64,000 bases of DNA from DLAJ01 sp023663615 (lineage in GTDB: Bacteria; Bacillota; Clostridia; Lachnospirales; Lachnospiraceae), in contig JAMPHA010000008.1 of the NCBI GenBank assembly GCA_023663615.1, positions 3,747 through 67,746 on the forward strand, written 5' to 3'. This document shows, in pieces, positions 44,205 to 52,825 of this stretch. The notes beneath the pieces were generated by a model. The model saw only the letters and a list, made by a program, of their open reading frames with translations, did no database searches and had not been told where the DNA came from. The first letter of the stretch is position 1; every line of letters begins with the position of its first letter. Made by a program: the position numbers and the translations under genes.

Positions 44205-46163
44205 TCAACCCGCGGAATCTTTCTCACACCTGATATGAACCTCCCGAAGCTGTTTTTCATCTACGACGGCGGGCGCGCCCATCATCACATCCTGCGCGTG
44301 CTTATTCATCGGGAACGGAATCACTTCACGAATACTTTCCTCGCCGGAGAGTAACATGAGCATCCGCTCGATTCCGGGCGCAATGCCTGCATGGGGCGGC
44401 GCGCCGTAACAAAATGCCTGATACATCGCCGGAAATTTTGCTTTCACATCCTCCTCGCTCAGCCCGACTTTTTCAAACAACGTTACCATCAGCTCCGGAT
44501 CATGATTGCGAACCGCGCCGGATGACAGTTCCACGCCGTTACATACAAGATCATATTGATAGGCAAGCATATCGAGCGGATCCATTTGCGCAAAGATTTC
44601 CGTATCCGCGTTCCTGTTGCCTGCCGCGCCCGTTCCGCTTGCCGCATTCGTTTCGCCTGCCGCATATTTGACTGCATACGACTTCTTATTCTGCGGCATG
44701 GAGAACGGATTATGGCAAAATTCAAGCCTGCCCGACTCCTCTCCGATCTCATACATCGGAAAATCCACGATCCAGCAAAATTCATAGCGGTTCTTCTTTT
44801 TGTACGCGTCAAAGCGGTCTCCGAGCGCTTTGCGGATGACCCCCGCCGTTTTTTGCGCAGTTTTTCGTTCTCCGGCGCAGAGTACCACCAGATCGCCGTT
44901 TTCTAAGGAAAGCTGGCGGATGACCTCCTCCTTCCTCTCTCTTACGAATTTCGCGATCCCGCCGACGGGCTCTCCCTTTTCATCCAGACGAAACCAGTAG
45001 GCTTTCCGTCCGCTGATGATCTCTGTCTCGGCGCAGATTTCCTCAATCTGTTTTCTTGTTCCTGTAAAACCTGCCGCCACGACCGCCTTAATGCAGATTT
45101 GCGGCGCTGCGTCGGTTTCTGTCTGCTCTGCGCATGGCTTCGACATCGCGTCGGTTTCTGTCTGCATTGCGCATGGCTTCGGCATCGCGTCGGTTTCCGC
45201 CTGCTTTGCGCCCGCCGATGCGAACGGCGCAAACCCGCAGTCTGCAAGCGTTTTTGTCACATCCTGCACTTCGAGGCTGATACGCAGATCCGGCTTATCC
45301 GAACCGTAGCGCTCCATCGCCTCCGCATAGGGAATCCGCACAAAGGGCGGCTTTGATACCTCGGAATAAATACCGTATTCGGCAAAGACCGGCGGAAGGA
45401 TCTCTTCTATGACCGCAAATACATCCTCCTGCGAGGCAAACGCCATCTCCATGTCCAACTGATAAAACTCGCCCGGCGAACGGTCCGCTCTCGCGTCCTC
45501 ATCCCGAAAACAGGGCGCGATCTGAAAATAACGGTCGAATCCCGACGCCATCAAAATCTGCTTAAACTGCTGCGGCGCCTGCGGCAGCGCATAAAACTTT
45601 CCCGGATGGTTGCGCGCCGGAACCAGATAATCCCGCGCACCCTCAGGAGACGAGCAGGTTAAAATCGGCGTTGTGATCTCCAAAAAATCATGCGCCGTCA
45701 TTGCCGCGCGAAGCCGTTCAATGACCTTGCTTCTCAATACCATTTTAGATTTCACTTCCGGATTGCGTAAATCCAGATACCGATATTTCAAACGCACATT
45801 TTCATCGGCTTCCCTGGAGCGCCTGATCGGAAACGGCAATTCTTGATAACGGCATTTTCCGAGCACCGTTATCCCGCTCGGAACCACCTCGATCTCACCC
45901 GTCTCCGTCTCTAAGTTTTTCGCGCTCCTCTCCCGCACGACGCCGACGATCTCCACGGTCGATTCATAAGAAATCCCGCTTGCCGCCGCCATCATCTCCT
46001 CCGTTTCTATCACGATCTGCGTTGTTCCGTAAAAATCTCTCAAGATCATAAATCCCAGATTCCTGCTGACCCGTCTCATATTTTCGTACCAGCCGACGAG
46101 CTTCACCTGCTGCCCCTTATGTGCCAGCCGCAGCTCTCCGCAATGATGTGTTCTTCCCTGCAT
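44205..46163 (-). CDS. aspS: Aspartyl-tRNA synthetase with repeat insertions
   Basis: 652 residues, about 60 more than usual. An N-terminal OB-fold anticodon domain (VKLVGWYENMRR) is followed by class II motifs: motif 2 FRDEDARADRSPGEFYQLD and motif 3 GIAPGIERMLML. Insert 1 carries three near-copies of a 12-residue unit based on QTETDAMxKPCA, and insert 2 is Ala/Gly-rich (about 20 residues). Both fall in the bacterial GAD/insertion region or a surface loop, so the catalytic core is intact. GGAGG precedes the ATG at 46163. Expression is probably set by the leader-peptide attenuator upstream. Confidence 0.95.
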   Translation of the reverse strand: MQGRTHHCGELRLAHKGQQVKLVGWYENMRRVSRNLGFMILRDFYGTTQIVIETEEMMAAASGISYESTVEIVGVVRERSAKNLETETGEIEVVPSGITVLGKCRYQELPFPIRRSREADENVRLKYRYLDLRNPEVKSKMVLRSKVIERLRAAMTAHDFLEITTPILTCSSPEGARDYLVPARNHPGKFYALPQAPQQFKQILMASGFDRYFQIAPCFRDEDARADRSPGEFYQLDMEMAFASQEDVFAVIEEILPPVFAEYGIYSEVSKPPFVRIPYAEAMERYGSDKPDLRISLEVQDVTKTLADCGFAPFASAGAKQAETDAMPKPCAMQTETDAMSKPCAEQTETDAAPQICIKAVVAAGFTGTRKQIEEICAETEIISGRKAYWFRLDEKGEPVGGIAKFVRERKEEVIRQLSLENGDLVVLCAGERKTAQKTAGVIRKALGDRFDAYKKKNRYEFCWIVDFPMYEIGEESGRLEFCHNPFSMPQNKKSYAVKYAAGETNAASGTGAAGNRNADTEIFAQMDPLDMLAYQYDLVCNGVELSSGAVRNHDPELMVTLFEKVGLSEEDVKAKFPAMYQAFCYGAPPHAGIAPGIERMLMLLSGEESIREVIPFPMNKHAQDVMMGAPAVVDEKQLREVHIRCEKDSAG

Positions 46164-46213
46164 CTTTCTTTCCTCCGTTTGATGTTGTGATTGTTTCTGC
46201 TTATCGCGCAAAA

Positions 46214-46404
46214 AAAGACCACATCGGGCAATGTTCTTTTTCAAGTTCTCTTTACCCAATGTGGTCTTTGATTCAGTTCCACATAGGTACAACACGATAA
46301 GCGCTTGTACCTATGAGTGGTCTCATGATACAAGCGCTACCGATCGTCGTCCCTATTCATGTTAAAAAATGAATGTGTGCGAGTCCGCATAGCCGCCTCC
46401 TGTT
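46214..46404 (-). ncRNA. aspS leader RNA with attenuator hairpins
   Basis: Arms in transcript order: arm 1 46338-46329 and arm 2 46309-46300 pair perfectly (AGCGCTTGTA / TACAAGCGCT). An overlapping arm 2 (46315-46305) pairs perfectly over 11 bases with arm 3 (46292-46282). Arm 3's end CCTATGTGG (46287-46279) can pair with the terminator 5' arm. The terminator (46269-46255 with 46228-46214) has a 15-bp stem and a run of seven T. The alternatives exclude each other, as in a ribosome-controlled attenuator. Confidence 0.75.
46337..46390 (-). CDS. aspS leader peptide with three tandem Asp codons
   Basis: MRTRTHSFFNMNRDDDR, 17 residues. AGGAGG lies five bases before the ATG, directly behind the promoter. 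The Asp codons GAC GAC GAT are followed by CGG and the stop TAG, and the stop itself abuts arm 1 of the first hairpin. A ribosome waiting at the first Asp codon would leave arm 1 free; one at the stop would cover it. That is the arrangement expected if charged tRNA-Asp levels control aspS. Confidence 0.75.
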   Translation of the reverse strand: MRTRTHSFFNMNRDDDR

Positions 46405-46410
46405 TTCGTG

Positions 46411-46439
46411 ATTGTAGCACGCGCCTGCGGATGTGTCAA
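46411..46439 (-). promoter_or_regulatory. Promoter of aspS
   Basis: Minus strand: TTGACA (46434-46439), 17 bases, TACAAT (46411-46416). The expected start point is about four bases before the leader-peptide ribosome site. Confidence 0.85.
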
Positions 46440-46484
46440 TGCATTTTAGAACTTTGTGCTATCAGCGCCGCGCAAAAAATTTTC

Positions 46485-46514
46485 TTGACGCGCCTGCATG
46501 CGGTATGGTACACT
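46485..46514 (+). promoter_or_regulatory. Promoter of the ABC-F gene
   Basis: TTGACG (46485-46490), 18 bases, TACACT (46509-46514). It is divergent from the aspS promoter and leaves a leader of nearly 390 bases before the ABC-F start. Confidence 0.75.
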
Positions 46515-46549
46515 GACTTCATCAAATTCTCACAAAACGAGGTGCAGCA

Positions 46550-46564
46550 ATGTATATTGCGTAA
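46550..46564 (+). CDS. Candidate four-codon leader ORF of the ABC-F gene
   Basis: ATG TAT ATT GCG TAA (MYIA), with GAGGTG five bases upstream, about 30 bases behind the promoter. Very short leader ORFs precede several ABC-F resistance genes, where drug-stalled ribosomes change leader folding. Downstream hairpins include GTATGC/GCATAC and GGCG/CGCC, and a T-run sits near 46725. Function is inferred by analogy. Confidence 0.4.
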   Translation: MYIA

Positions 46565-46902
46565 TTCAAATTGACAAGATAGCGAGTCATCCTGTCCGCC
46601 GTATGCCGAATGCATACCGGACTTGTTTTGCTGTTGAGATTTGGATTACCTGCGGCGTTTCCGCCGTCCGTCATTTGCTGTGCTGTTTTTATGTCCGCCC
46701 GGATTTTCCGACTGGTTCCTTTTTTACCGGATATGTTATGCGATGCAGATGGTTCCATTTTCGATACGCGGTGATTCGCTGTCGGGAACGGAACTTTTTT
46801 ATACTGCCGGAAACCGCTGCGACGGAAGAATGTCCTCCGTATATTCTTCCAAACCGTATCTCAAACTGTTTTCGCAGGAATTCTTTGATCAGGAGGTATC
46901 GC

Positions 46903-48435
46903 ATGTTAGAATTAAAAAATATCACGATCCGTCTGAAAAACAGTGAACGGACCATTGTGGACGATTTTTCTTTTACCTTAAACCGCGGCGACAAAGCCGT
47001 CCTAATCGGCGAGGAGGGCAACGGAAAATCCACCCTGCTCAAATGGATTTATGATCGGAGCCTGATCGAATCCTACTGCGTCTGCTCCGGCGAGGTCATC
47101 ACCAAATGCAGGATGGCTTATCTGCCGCAGACCATGGAGGATAACTGCGGCGCGCTCACGCTGGCGGACTATTTTGCGGAAACGGAATATTATCTGCACA
47201 CGGATGTTTTGGAGCGGCTGGGGCTGTCCGTCGATTTTATTTTTTCCGATCAGAAGCTTGCCACGCTTTCCGGCGGCGAAAAAGTAAAAGTGCAGCTCGC
47301 GCGCCTGCTCATGGATGATCCTGACATCCTGCTCCTCGACGAGCCGACAAACGATCTGGACATTCCTACCTTAGAGTGGCTGGAGCGTTTGATCGCCGAC
47401 AGCCGCCTTCCCGTCCTGTATATCTCGCACGACGAAACGCTCATTGAAAACACGGCGAACGTGATCGTACACATGGAACAGATCCTGCGCAAGACCAAGT
47501 GCCGCATCACCGTCTCGCGCTGTCCCTACCGCGAATATTTGTCCCGCCGCCGCAGCTCTTTCGCGCATCAGGAGCAGGTCGCCAGAAAACAGCGGGACGA
47601 CTACGATAAACAGATGGAAAAATGGCGGCAGATTCATGACCGCGTCGAACACGAGCAGAACGTTGTTTCCAGACAGAATCCCGGCGCAGGACGGCTGCTC
47701 AAAAAGAAAATGCACAACGTCCTTTCCATGGGTCGGCGCTTTGAACGGGAAAAAGAAAATTTTCTGGATTTTCCGCAGGAGGAAGAAGCGATCCTTGCCC
47801 GGTTTGACGAGTCTATCCGTCTGCCGTCCGGCAAGACGGTGCTTGATTTTGCGGCTGACAGGCTGTGCGTCGGGGAACGGATTTTATCTTCGAACCTCCG
47901 GCTTCTTGTCCGCGGGAACGAGCATATCGGCATCATCGGCAGAAACGGCGCCGGAAAATCGACGCTGCTTTCTCTTTTATGGAAGGAACTCAAGGACCGG
48001 CGCGACATCACGCCCGCTTTTATGCCGCAGGATTATGCCGATGCGCTCGATTTTAGCAAAACGCCCGTACAATATCTGGCGGAAAGCTATACGAAGGAAG
48101 ATATGACAAAGGCGCGGACCTACATGGGCGGCATGAAATTCACCCATGAGGAAATGACCGGAACGATCGGCAGTCTCAGCGGCGGACAGAAAGCCAAGAT
48201 CCTCTTTCTCGATATGGTGCTGCGCCGGGCGGATGTGCTGCTGCTCGATGAACCCACGCGGAATTTCAGTCCGCTCTCAAATCCCGCCGTCAGAAGCGCC
48301 CTTCTGCATTTCGGCGGCGCCATCATCAGCGTATCGCATGACCGGAAGTATCTGAATGAGGTCTGTGACAAGATTTACGAACTGCGGGAGGACGGGCTGT
48401 TTCCCGTCGCGAAAGAGAGCCAACAAAACAGATGA
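46903..48435 (+). CDS. ABC-F ribosomal protection-type ATPase (Lsa/Vga/CplR-like)
   Basis: 510 residues with two ABC domains and no membrane part. The Walker A sequences are GEEGNGKS (domain 1) and GRNGAGKS (domain 2). The signatures are LSGGEKVKVQLARLL and LSGGQKAKILFLDMV. Walker B is LLLDEPTNDLD in domain 1 and LLLDEPTRNFSPLSNP in domain 2; the latter wording is characteristic of the Lsa/Vga/CplR group. A charged interdomain linker (about residues 210-290) would reach the ribosome. It may protect against lincosamide, pleuromutilin or streptogramin A drugs. AGGAGG precedes the ATG. Confidence 0.9.
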   Translation: MLELKNITIRLKNSERTIVDDFSFTLNRGDKAVLIGEEGNGKSTLLKWIYDRSLIESYCVCSGEVITKCRMAYLPQTMEDNCGALTLADYFAETEYYLHTDVLERLGLSVDFIFSDQKLATLSGGEKVKVQLARLLMDDPDILLLDEPTNDLDIPTLEWLERLIADSRLPVLYISHDETLIENTANVIVHMEQILRKTKCRITVSRCPYREYLSRRRSSFAHQEQVARKQRDDYDKQMEKWRQIHDRVEHEQNVVSRQNPGAGRLLKKKMHNVLSMGRRFEREKENFLDFPQEEEAILARFDESIRLPSGKTVLDFAADRLCVGERILSSNLRLLVRGNEHIGIIGRNGAGKSTLLSLLWKELKDRRDITPAFMPQDYADALDFSKTPVQYLAESYTKEDMTKARTYMGGMKFTHEEMTGTIGSLSGGQKAKILFLDMVLRRADVLLLDEPTRNFSPLSNPAVRSALLHFGGAIISVSHDRKYLNEVCDKIYELREDGLFPVAKESQQNR

Positions 48436-48510
48436 TTTCCTGTGAAAAGTATGCTATACTTTTTTTATCGCAGGAACAAAGATACCATACAAAGAATGGG
48501 GGACAAAACT

Positions 48511-49077
48511 ATGGCACATCAGCAGAACTTATCGGCAGCGGAGGCAATGACGAAGTTAAAAGAAGGCAACGCGCGTTATCTGGATGCGGCGACGAATCCG
48601 GGCGACGTATCCGTGCAGCTTCGCAAAAAAACATGCGACGAGGGACAGACGCCTTATGCGATCGTCATCACCTGCTCGGACTCCCGCGTCATACCGGAGA
48701 GCATTTTTACGGCGGGCATCGGTGAATTGTTCGTCATCCGCGTGGCGGGCAATGTCATGGATCATCATCAGTTAGGAAGCGTGGAGTATGCCGCAGATCA
48801 TCTCGGCTCTAATCTGGTCGTCGTTTTAGGACATACGCACTGCGGCGCCGTGGGCGCGACCATCACGAGCAACCCTTCCGGTTTCGTGAAATACATCACG
48901 GACGAGATCCGCAAGGCAATCGGCGATGAAAAGGACGAACTCAAAGCCTGCCGCCTCAATGTCGAGCGAAGCGTTTCCGTTATCAAAGAGCAGCTGCACT
49001 TAACGGACGAAAGCAGCTTAAAGGTATGCGGCGCGATCTACCATATTGACAGCGGGCGCGTGGAGTTTTTGGACTAA
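48511..49077 (+). CDS. Beta-class carbonic anhydrase
   Basis: 188 residues, single domain. Zinc ligands fit the family: Cys and Asp in TCSDSRV, then His and Cys in LGHTHCGAVGA. GELFVIRVAGNV is also diagnostic. It interconverts CO2 and bicarbonate in the cytoplasm, supplying carboxylases. GGGGGA precedes the ATG. It follows the ABC-F gene by 75 bases and ends before a strong terminator. Confidence 0.95.
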   Translation: MAHQQNLSAAEAMTKLKEGNARYLDAATNPGDVSVQLRKKTCDEGQTPYAIVITCSDSRVIPESIFTAGIGELFVIRVAGNVMDHHQLGSVEYAADHLGSNLVVVLGHTHCGAVGATITSNPSGFVKYITDEIRKAIGDEKDELKACRLNVERSVSVIKEQLHLTDESSLKVCGAIYHIDSGRVEFLD

Positions 49078-49130
49078 GGCTCTGCATCCGACAGTCCGCG
49101 TTGTCGGGAAAAAGCGACATGCAGATGCTT

Positions 49131-49171
49131 TCGGCGGCAGTCTAACATGATTGCCGCCGGCTTGTTTTTTA
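49131..49171 (+). terminator. Terminator after the carbonic anhydrase gene
   Basis: CGGCGGCA and TGCCGCCG form a stem with a 14-base loop, followed by GCTTGTTTTTT. Confidence 0.85.
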
Positions 49172-49248
49172 TTCATGATCGTTTTCATAAAGAAGCGTAT
49201 GCCCGTAGTCAAACAGGATCATTTTGGGTTTGTTCATTTGTTTTTTCC

Positions 49249-51489
49249 TCATTCAAATGTAATATCTTCTTCCGCTTTTGCATAAACATCCGCTTGTGCA
49301 TGCACATCCAGCCGGGTAACGACCCACCCTCTCATCATACACATTTTTATGAAATCATCAATCCGATTCTTACCATTCATTTCCTTTAATGTGACGACCA
49401 CGCCAAATGCCATACCCCTTCCTGCTTTTGAATCAAGTCTTTCTTTTGTTTTAATACTCAGTCCCCACATACCTGATTGATATGCTTTACGCGGACGCCC
49501 ATTTTCCTTCAACGCCTCGCTGATATGTTTGACATTATCCCATTTACGATACAATTTGCGCGCATCTTCTTCATATATTGCATTCACCCCCTCTTCTGCC
49601 TGTCTGTTATAGTCTATTGCTTTAATCGTTGCTCTTCCTTTCTGCTCTGTAACCCGTCCAAAATGAATATCCATCTCTGTTGAGGTATAATCAACTCCCT
49701 GATTCCTGTCACTTTTAGGGAAATAAGCAAGTGTTGCTCTTGCAAAAAACGGATGCGCATTTTTATCCTGCGGAACCGGAATATTGTAAGTGTATACCTC
49801 ATACTCGTCAATGCTCCCTGACATGATAAACCGTATCTCGTCATCCTTAGAATATAATATGTCCCCGATCTTTTTAGGTACAATTCCATAGCCCTTTTCA
49901 TATTTGATCGTATCCTGCCGGTCCCATCCTGCAGCAGAATCAATGATCAGCGCTTTTGCCACTTCCCTGCTCATTCCCATGACATGGATCAGAAATGCCA
50001 TTTTTCTAGTAATCCACGGTGCTGCAAAAGAAGTTCCCGATACAGTCGCTTCCCCCAGTGGTTCACAGACCACTATTTTTTCCGAACCGTCCCCTCCGTA
50101 GTAGCAGACATCCGGCTTATAAAAAAAAGATAACACCGGTCCTCTGCGCGTATAGGACGCCGGATTCCCGTCAAAATCTACGGCATTGACTACCAAAGCA
50201 TTTAGAGAATCCGCAGGTGCCCCTATTTTATTGATGTTCGAATTTTTCTTTTTATTCGTTCCTGCGACCACAAAAATCACATCATACTCGTTTTGAATCT
50301 TATCCAGCTCCGCCGCCTCCGGCGATATAAAATTTGGATCTATTTCCATCGCAGAACCTAATGATAAATTCCACACCTTAATATCTCTATTCTCTTGAAC
50401 AATCTCCCGAATCTGTTTCAGGATAACAAATGAACTAAATCTCTTTGCCGTTGCAACGCCAAAATGACGTACTCGAAATCTCCCGCAGTCATCCTCCAAA
50501 CGCGGATTAAATGCAGGACCGTCTACGATAATGGAAGACACCGCCGTCCCATGAAAATAGTCCTCCTCACGCAATTCAATGTCATCGCTGATACACTTTA
50601 TATCCTCCACCCATTCCCTAAAATAGACCCTTTTATCAAATTGTGTATCAATGACTCCTACAATCGGTTCATTTCCCGGCTTCGGTATCAATATCTGTCG
50701 TTCATACTCCTCTCTGCCAGGCGTATCATATACGATTTCTGCAAAGTCTTTTACACTCATCGCGATCAGATAGGGCGCTTTATTGCATAAAATATCAATC
50801 TCCTCTTTTTCCAGCCGCAAAGTCGTTTCATCAATCATTTGGGCGGGGAACATACGGATTCCCAGCTTGCGCATCAATTCTTCCGTATCAACACCCGTTC
50901 TGTATATTGTGATAATAGAGCGCTCATTTGCCGGCTGCGATACACGATCTATACAAAAATCTTCTACATAAAAACAATCAACAAGTGTTTTAAGAAATGT
51001 GCTTTTTGCCATGATGCTCCCGTTATAGTTCCCGTTGTTAATCTCTTCCGTATCCTCGCTTGATATAGTACCATTATAAAAATTCTGAATGACCGATGCG
51101 CACTGCGTTAAAAGCGTCACTGATTTTGGCAAAGCCTCCAGCGGCAAAAAGTATGTGAACGCATGCTTTTTCACCCATTGATTTTTTTCGTTATAGCCTT
51201 CCAAAAATTTAGACCCCCGTACCGCCTGATTCGGATGCTTTGCACCGTCCGTCAATAAAATCTGAATCCGATTGCTCTTTGCCACTATTTTTTTATAGTG
51301 TACGCTGATCAAGGCCCCGCCTATCATTTTCTCTTGATTCCAAAACAAAATAATATCCTGTAACTGCTTTTCCAGTTTCAAAACATGCTCCGCACTGACC
51401 TCCCCTCCTTTAGGTAAATTGACAGAGCCAAATCCGTTCGGCGCTTTCCGTTTCTGAAACTGACCTTTTAACTGCAAAATGTTATTCAT
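49249..51489 (-). CDS. Subtilisin-like serine protease, IetS-like defence component
   Basis: 746 residues, no signal peptide, so intracellular. A long N-terminal region (1-270) precedes an S8 peptidase domain: Asp281 (GVIDTQFD), His313 (HGTAVSSII), and Ser487 (SGTSFAAP). The C-terminal 150 residues are beta-rich. Its start overlaps the stop of the AAA+ gene by eight bases. A subtilisin-like protease directly behind an AAA+ ATPase is the layout of the ietAS system, known from plasmid exclusion and phage defence. The catalytic residues appear intact. Identity as ietAS rests on architecture and gene order. Confidence 0.85.
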   Translation of the reverse strand: MNNILQLKGQFQKRKAPNGFGSVNLPKGGEVSAEHVLKLEKQLQDIILFWNQEKMIGGALISVHYKKIVAKSNRIQILLTDGAKHPNQAVRGSKFLEGYNEKNQWVKKHAFTYFLPLEALPKSVTLLTQCASVIQNFYNGTISSEDTEEINNGNYNGSIMAKSTFLKTLVDCFYVEDFCIDRVSQPANERSIITIYRTGVDTEELMRKLGIRMFPAQMIDETTLRLEKEEIDILCNKAPYLIAMSVKDFAEIVYDTPGREEYERQILIPKPGNEPIVGVIDTQFDKRVYFREWVEDIKCISDDIELREEDYFHGTAVSSIIVDGPAFNPRLEDDCGRFRVRHFGVATAKRFSSFVILKQIREIVQENRDIKVWNLSLGSAMEIDPNFISPEAAELDKIQNEYDVIFVVAGTNKKKNSNINKIGAPADSLNALVVNAVDFDGNPASYTRRGPVLSFFYKPDVCYYGGDGSEKIVVCEPLGEATVSGTSFAAPWITRKMAFLIHVMGMSREVAKALIIDSAAGWDRQDTIKYEKGYGIVPKKIGDILYSKDDEIRFIMSGSIDEYEVYTYNIPVPQDKNAHPFFARATLAYFPKSDRNQGVDYTSTEMDIHFGRVTEQKGRATIKAIDYNRQAEEGVNAIYEEDARKLYRKWDNVKHISEALKENGRPRKAYQSGMWGLSIKTKERLDSKAGRGMAFGVVVTLKEMNGKNRIDDFIKMCMMRGWVVTRLDVHAQADVYAKAEEDITFE

Positions 51490-52531
51490 CGTGAATCACC
51501 ACCTTTAGCTCTCTTGCCACGCTGCTCTTCGGTATTTTGGCAAGAATCTCAATTTCCCGTATTGTAAACTTCTGCTCCTGCAATTTCTTTATATTTTCCG
51601 GTTTTTCGCCCGTGACAGCATAATACAGTCTCCTGAAATAATCCAGTTCATCCTCCGGATCGCTAAACGCAACTGCTGTCTTAATTAAATTTTTCAAATC
51701 TCCCGGATAGGGCAAAGGCACATACAACATCATAATTTTTCTGAATAATCTAATATCCTTTTTTGCCAAATTGAATTTGGTTAAAAACTTATTTAAGTAT
51801 TCTTCAGAAATATCCATCAAATCCTCCTGAGAATATCTGTTAAAATCTATGACCGAATCAAAACGTCTGATCAGCGCTTTATCAAAAAACGCATATAAAT
51901 TTGTCGTTGCCACTAAGACAATCCTTTCATCCATATGATCTAAATTTTTGAGTAAAGAGGATGTCACTCTTCCCATTTCCCGCAAATCATTTGAATTTGT
52001 CCGGTCTAAGGCAACCGCGTCAATCTCATCAAATAAAACAAGAACTCTCTCCGGATGAACAAAATGGTTGATTTCCTTAAACAGCTCAGACATGTTTTTC
52101 TGCGTCTGTCCCATTTTACTATCTATAACCGCTGCAAAATCTACCATATAGATTTCTCTTTCCAAAATACGCGCCAATTGTTTTACTGCCTCTGTCTTCC
52201 CCGTTCCGGGGGCTCCCTGAAAAAGAAATTTATTGATCCCCGCATTATGCGCCACTGCGTGCACAATCCCTAATAAATCCTGTGTAATATCTTTCGGCAG
52301 CCACAGACTATCACCTGCCTTGTCCACTTTCTCAAACATCGACGACTCATTCTCACTCATTTGCGGGATAAAAGTGTTGGCACTTGACAGCAGCGCCATG
52401 ATATATTCTGCAAGCTGATAGTCTCCCGTTTGGTCAAAATATCTGGCAATTTCACACGCTTCATTTCGAAAACCGGCATCATTGTTCTCTGTATAATATT
52501 TAATCAAATTGATGACGTTCTTTTTTTTCAT
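51482..52531 (-). CDS. AAA+ ATPase, IetA-like defence component
   Basis: 349 residues. Walker A is GAPGTGKT at 106-113, Walker B VLVLFDEIDA at about 164-172, sensor 1 VLVATTN near 208, and the arginine finger region IRRFDSVIDF. The N-terminal 100 residues are helical and unique; the last 30 (FTIREIEILAKIPKSSVARE) look like a helix-turn-helix. It presumably controls access to the protease encoded next in the operon. A good promoter with two GTCCCAA repeats precedes it. Confidence 0.88.
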   Translation of the reverse strand: MKKKNVINLIKYYTENNDAGFRNEACEIARYFDQTGDYQLAEYIMALLSSANTFIPQMSENESSMFEKVDKAGDSLWLPKDITQDLLGIVHAVAHNAGINKFLFQGAPGTGKTEAVKQLARILEREIYMVDFAAVIDSKMGQTQKNMSELFKEINHFVHPERVLVLFDEIDAVALDRTNSNDLREMGRVTSSLLKNLDHMDERIVLVATTNLYAFFDKALIRRFDSVIDFNRYSQEDLMDISEEYLNKFLTKFNLAKKDIRLFRKIMMLYVPLPYPGDLKNLIKTAVAFSDPEDELDYFRRLYYAVTGEKPENIKKLQEQKFTIREIEILAKIPKSSVARELKVVIHDE

Positions 52532-52564
52532 ATGTCTTCCTCCCCCGCTTCTTCTAATACTTCC

Positions 52565-52602
52565 ATTCTAATTACTTGGGACACTTTTGTCAATATTGGG
52601 AC
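52565..52602 (-). promoter_or_regulatory. Promoter and direct repeats of the ietAS-like pair
   Basis: Minus strand: TTGACA (52588-52593), 17 bases, TAGAAT (52565-52570). The heptamer GTCCCAA occurs at 52576-52582 and 52596-52602, 20 bases apart, bracketing the -35. The arrangement suggests a repressor site, perhaps bound by the HTH-like tail of the ATPase. Confidence 0.65.
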
Positions 52603-52721
52603 AATTATTTTTAATAAATTTGTTATATCACAAATACTTCAGACAAACAATGAGGTACAAACTGCATCATTAACGGTACTGTTTGCAAATGAAACTTCTG
52701 GAAACCCGCGGTCTGATTTGT

Positions 52722-52727
52722 TATAAT
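52722..52727 (+). promoter_or_regulatory. Likely -10 element of the PP2C phosphatase gene
   Basis: TATAAT about 100 bases before the phosphatase start, with only a weak -35 (TGGAAA). The region is shared with the divergent ietAS-like promoter. Confidence 0.45.
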
Positions 52728-52825
52728 AGACTTGATTATCAAATGAAATAACTGCAAAACATTGGATTGCCAAAGGAAGATTATTCTGGAACAAATTCAT
52801 TCTGAAACAAATGAGAGGTGCGGGC

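Noticed and set aside
44205..46295. AspRS starting at the GTG at 46295
   Set aside because: That start lies inside the attenuator and would put the terminator hairpin within the coding region. The ATG at 46163 has GGAGG and begins the conserved OB fold.
46164..46404. Asp T-box in the aspS leader
   Set aside because: The core GGTGGNACCGCG is absent. The leader-peptide model explains the hairpins better.
46641..46946. A 101-codon gene overlapping the ABC-F start
   Set aside because: It has no ribosome site, overlaps the ABC-F start in another frame, and its composition follows the leader sequence. I treat the region as untranslated leader.
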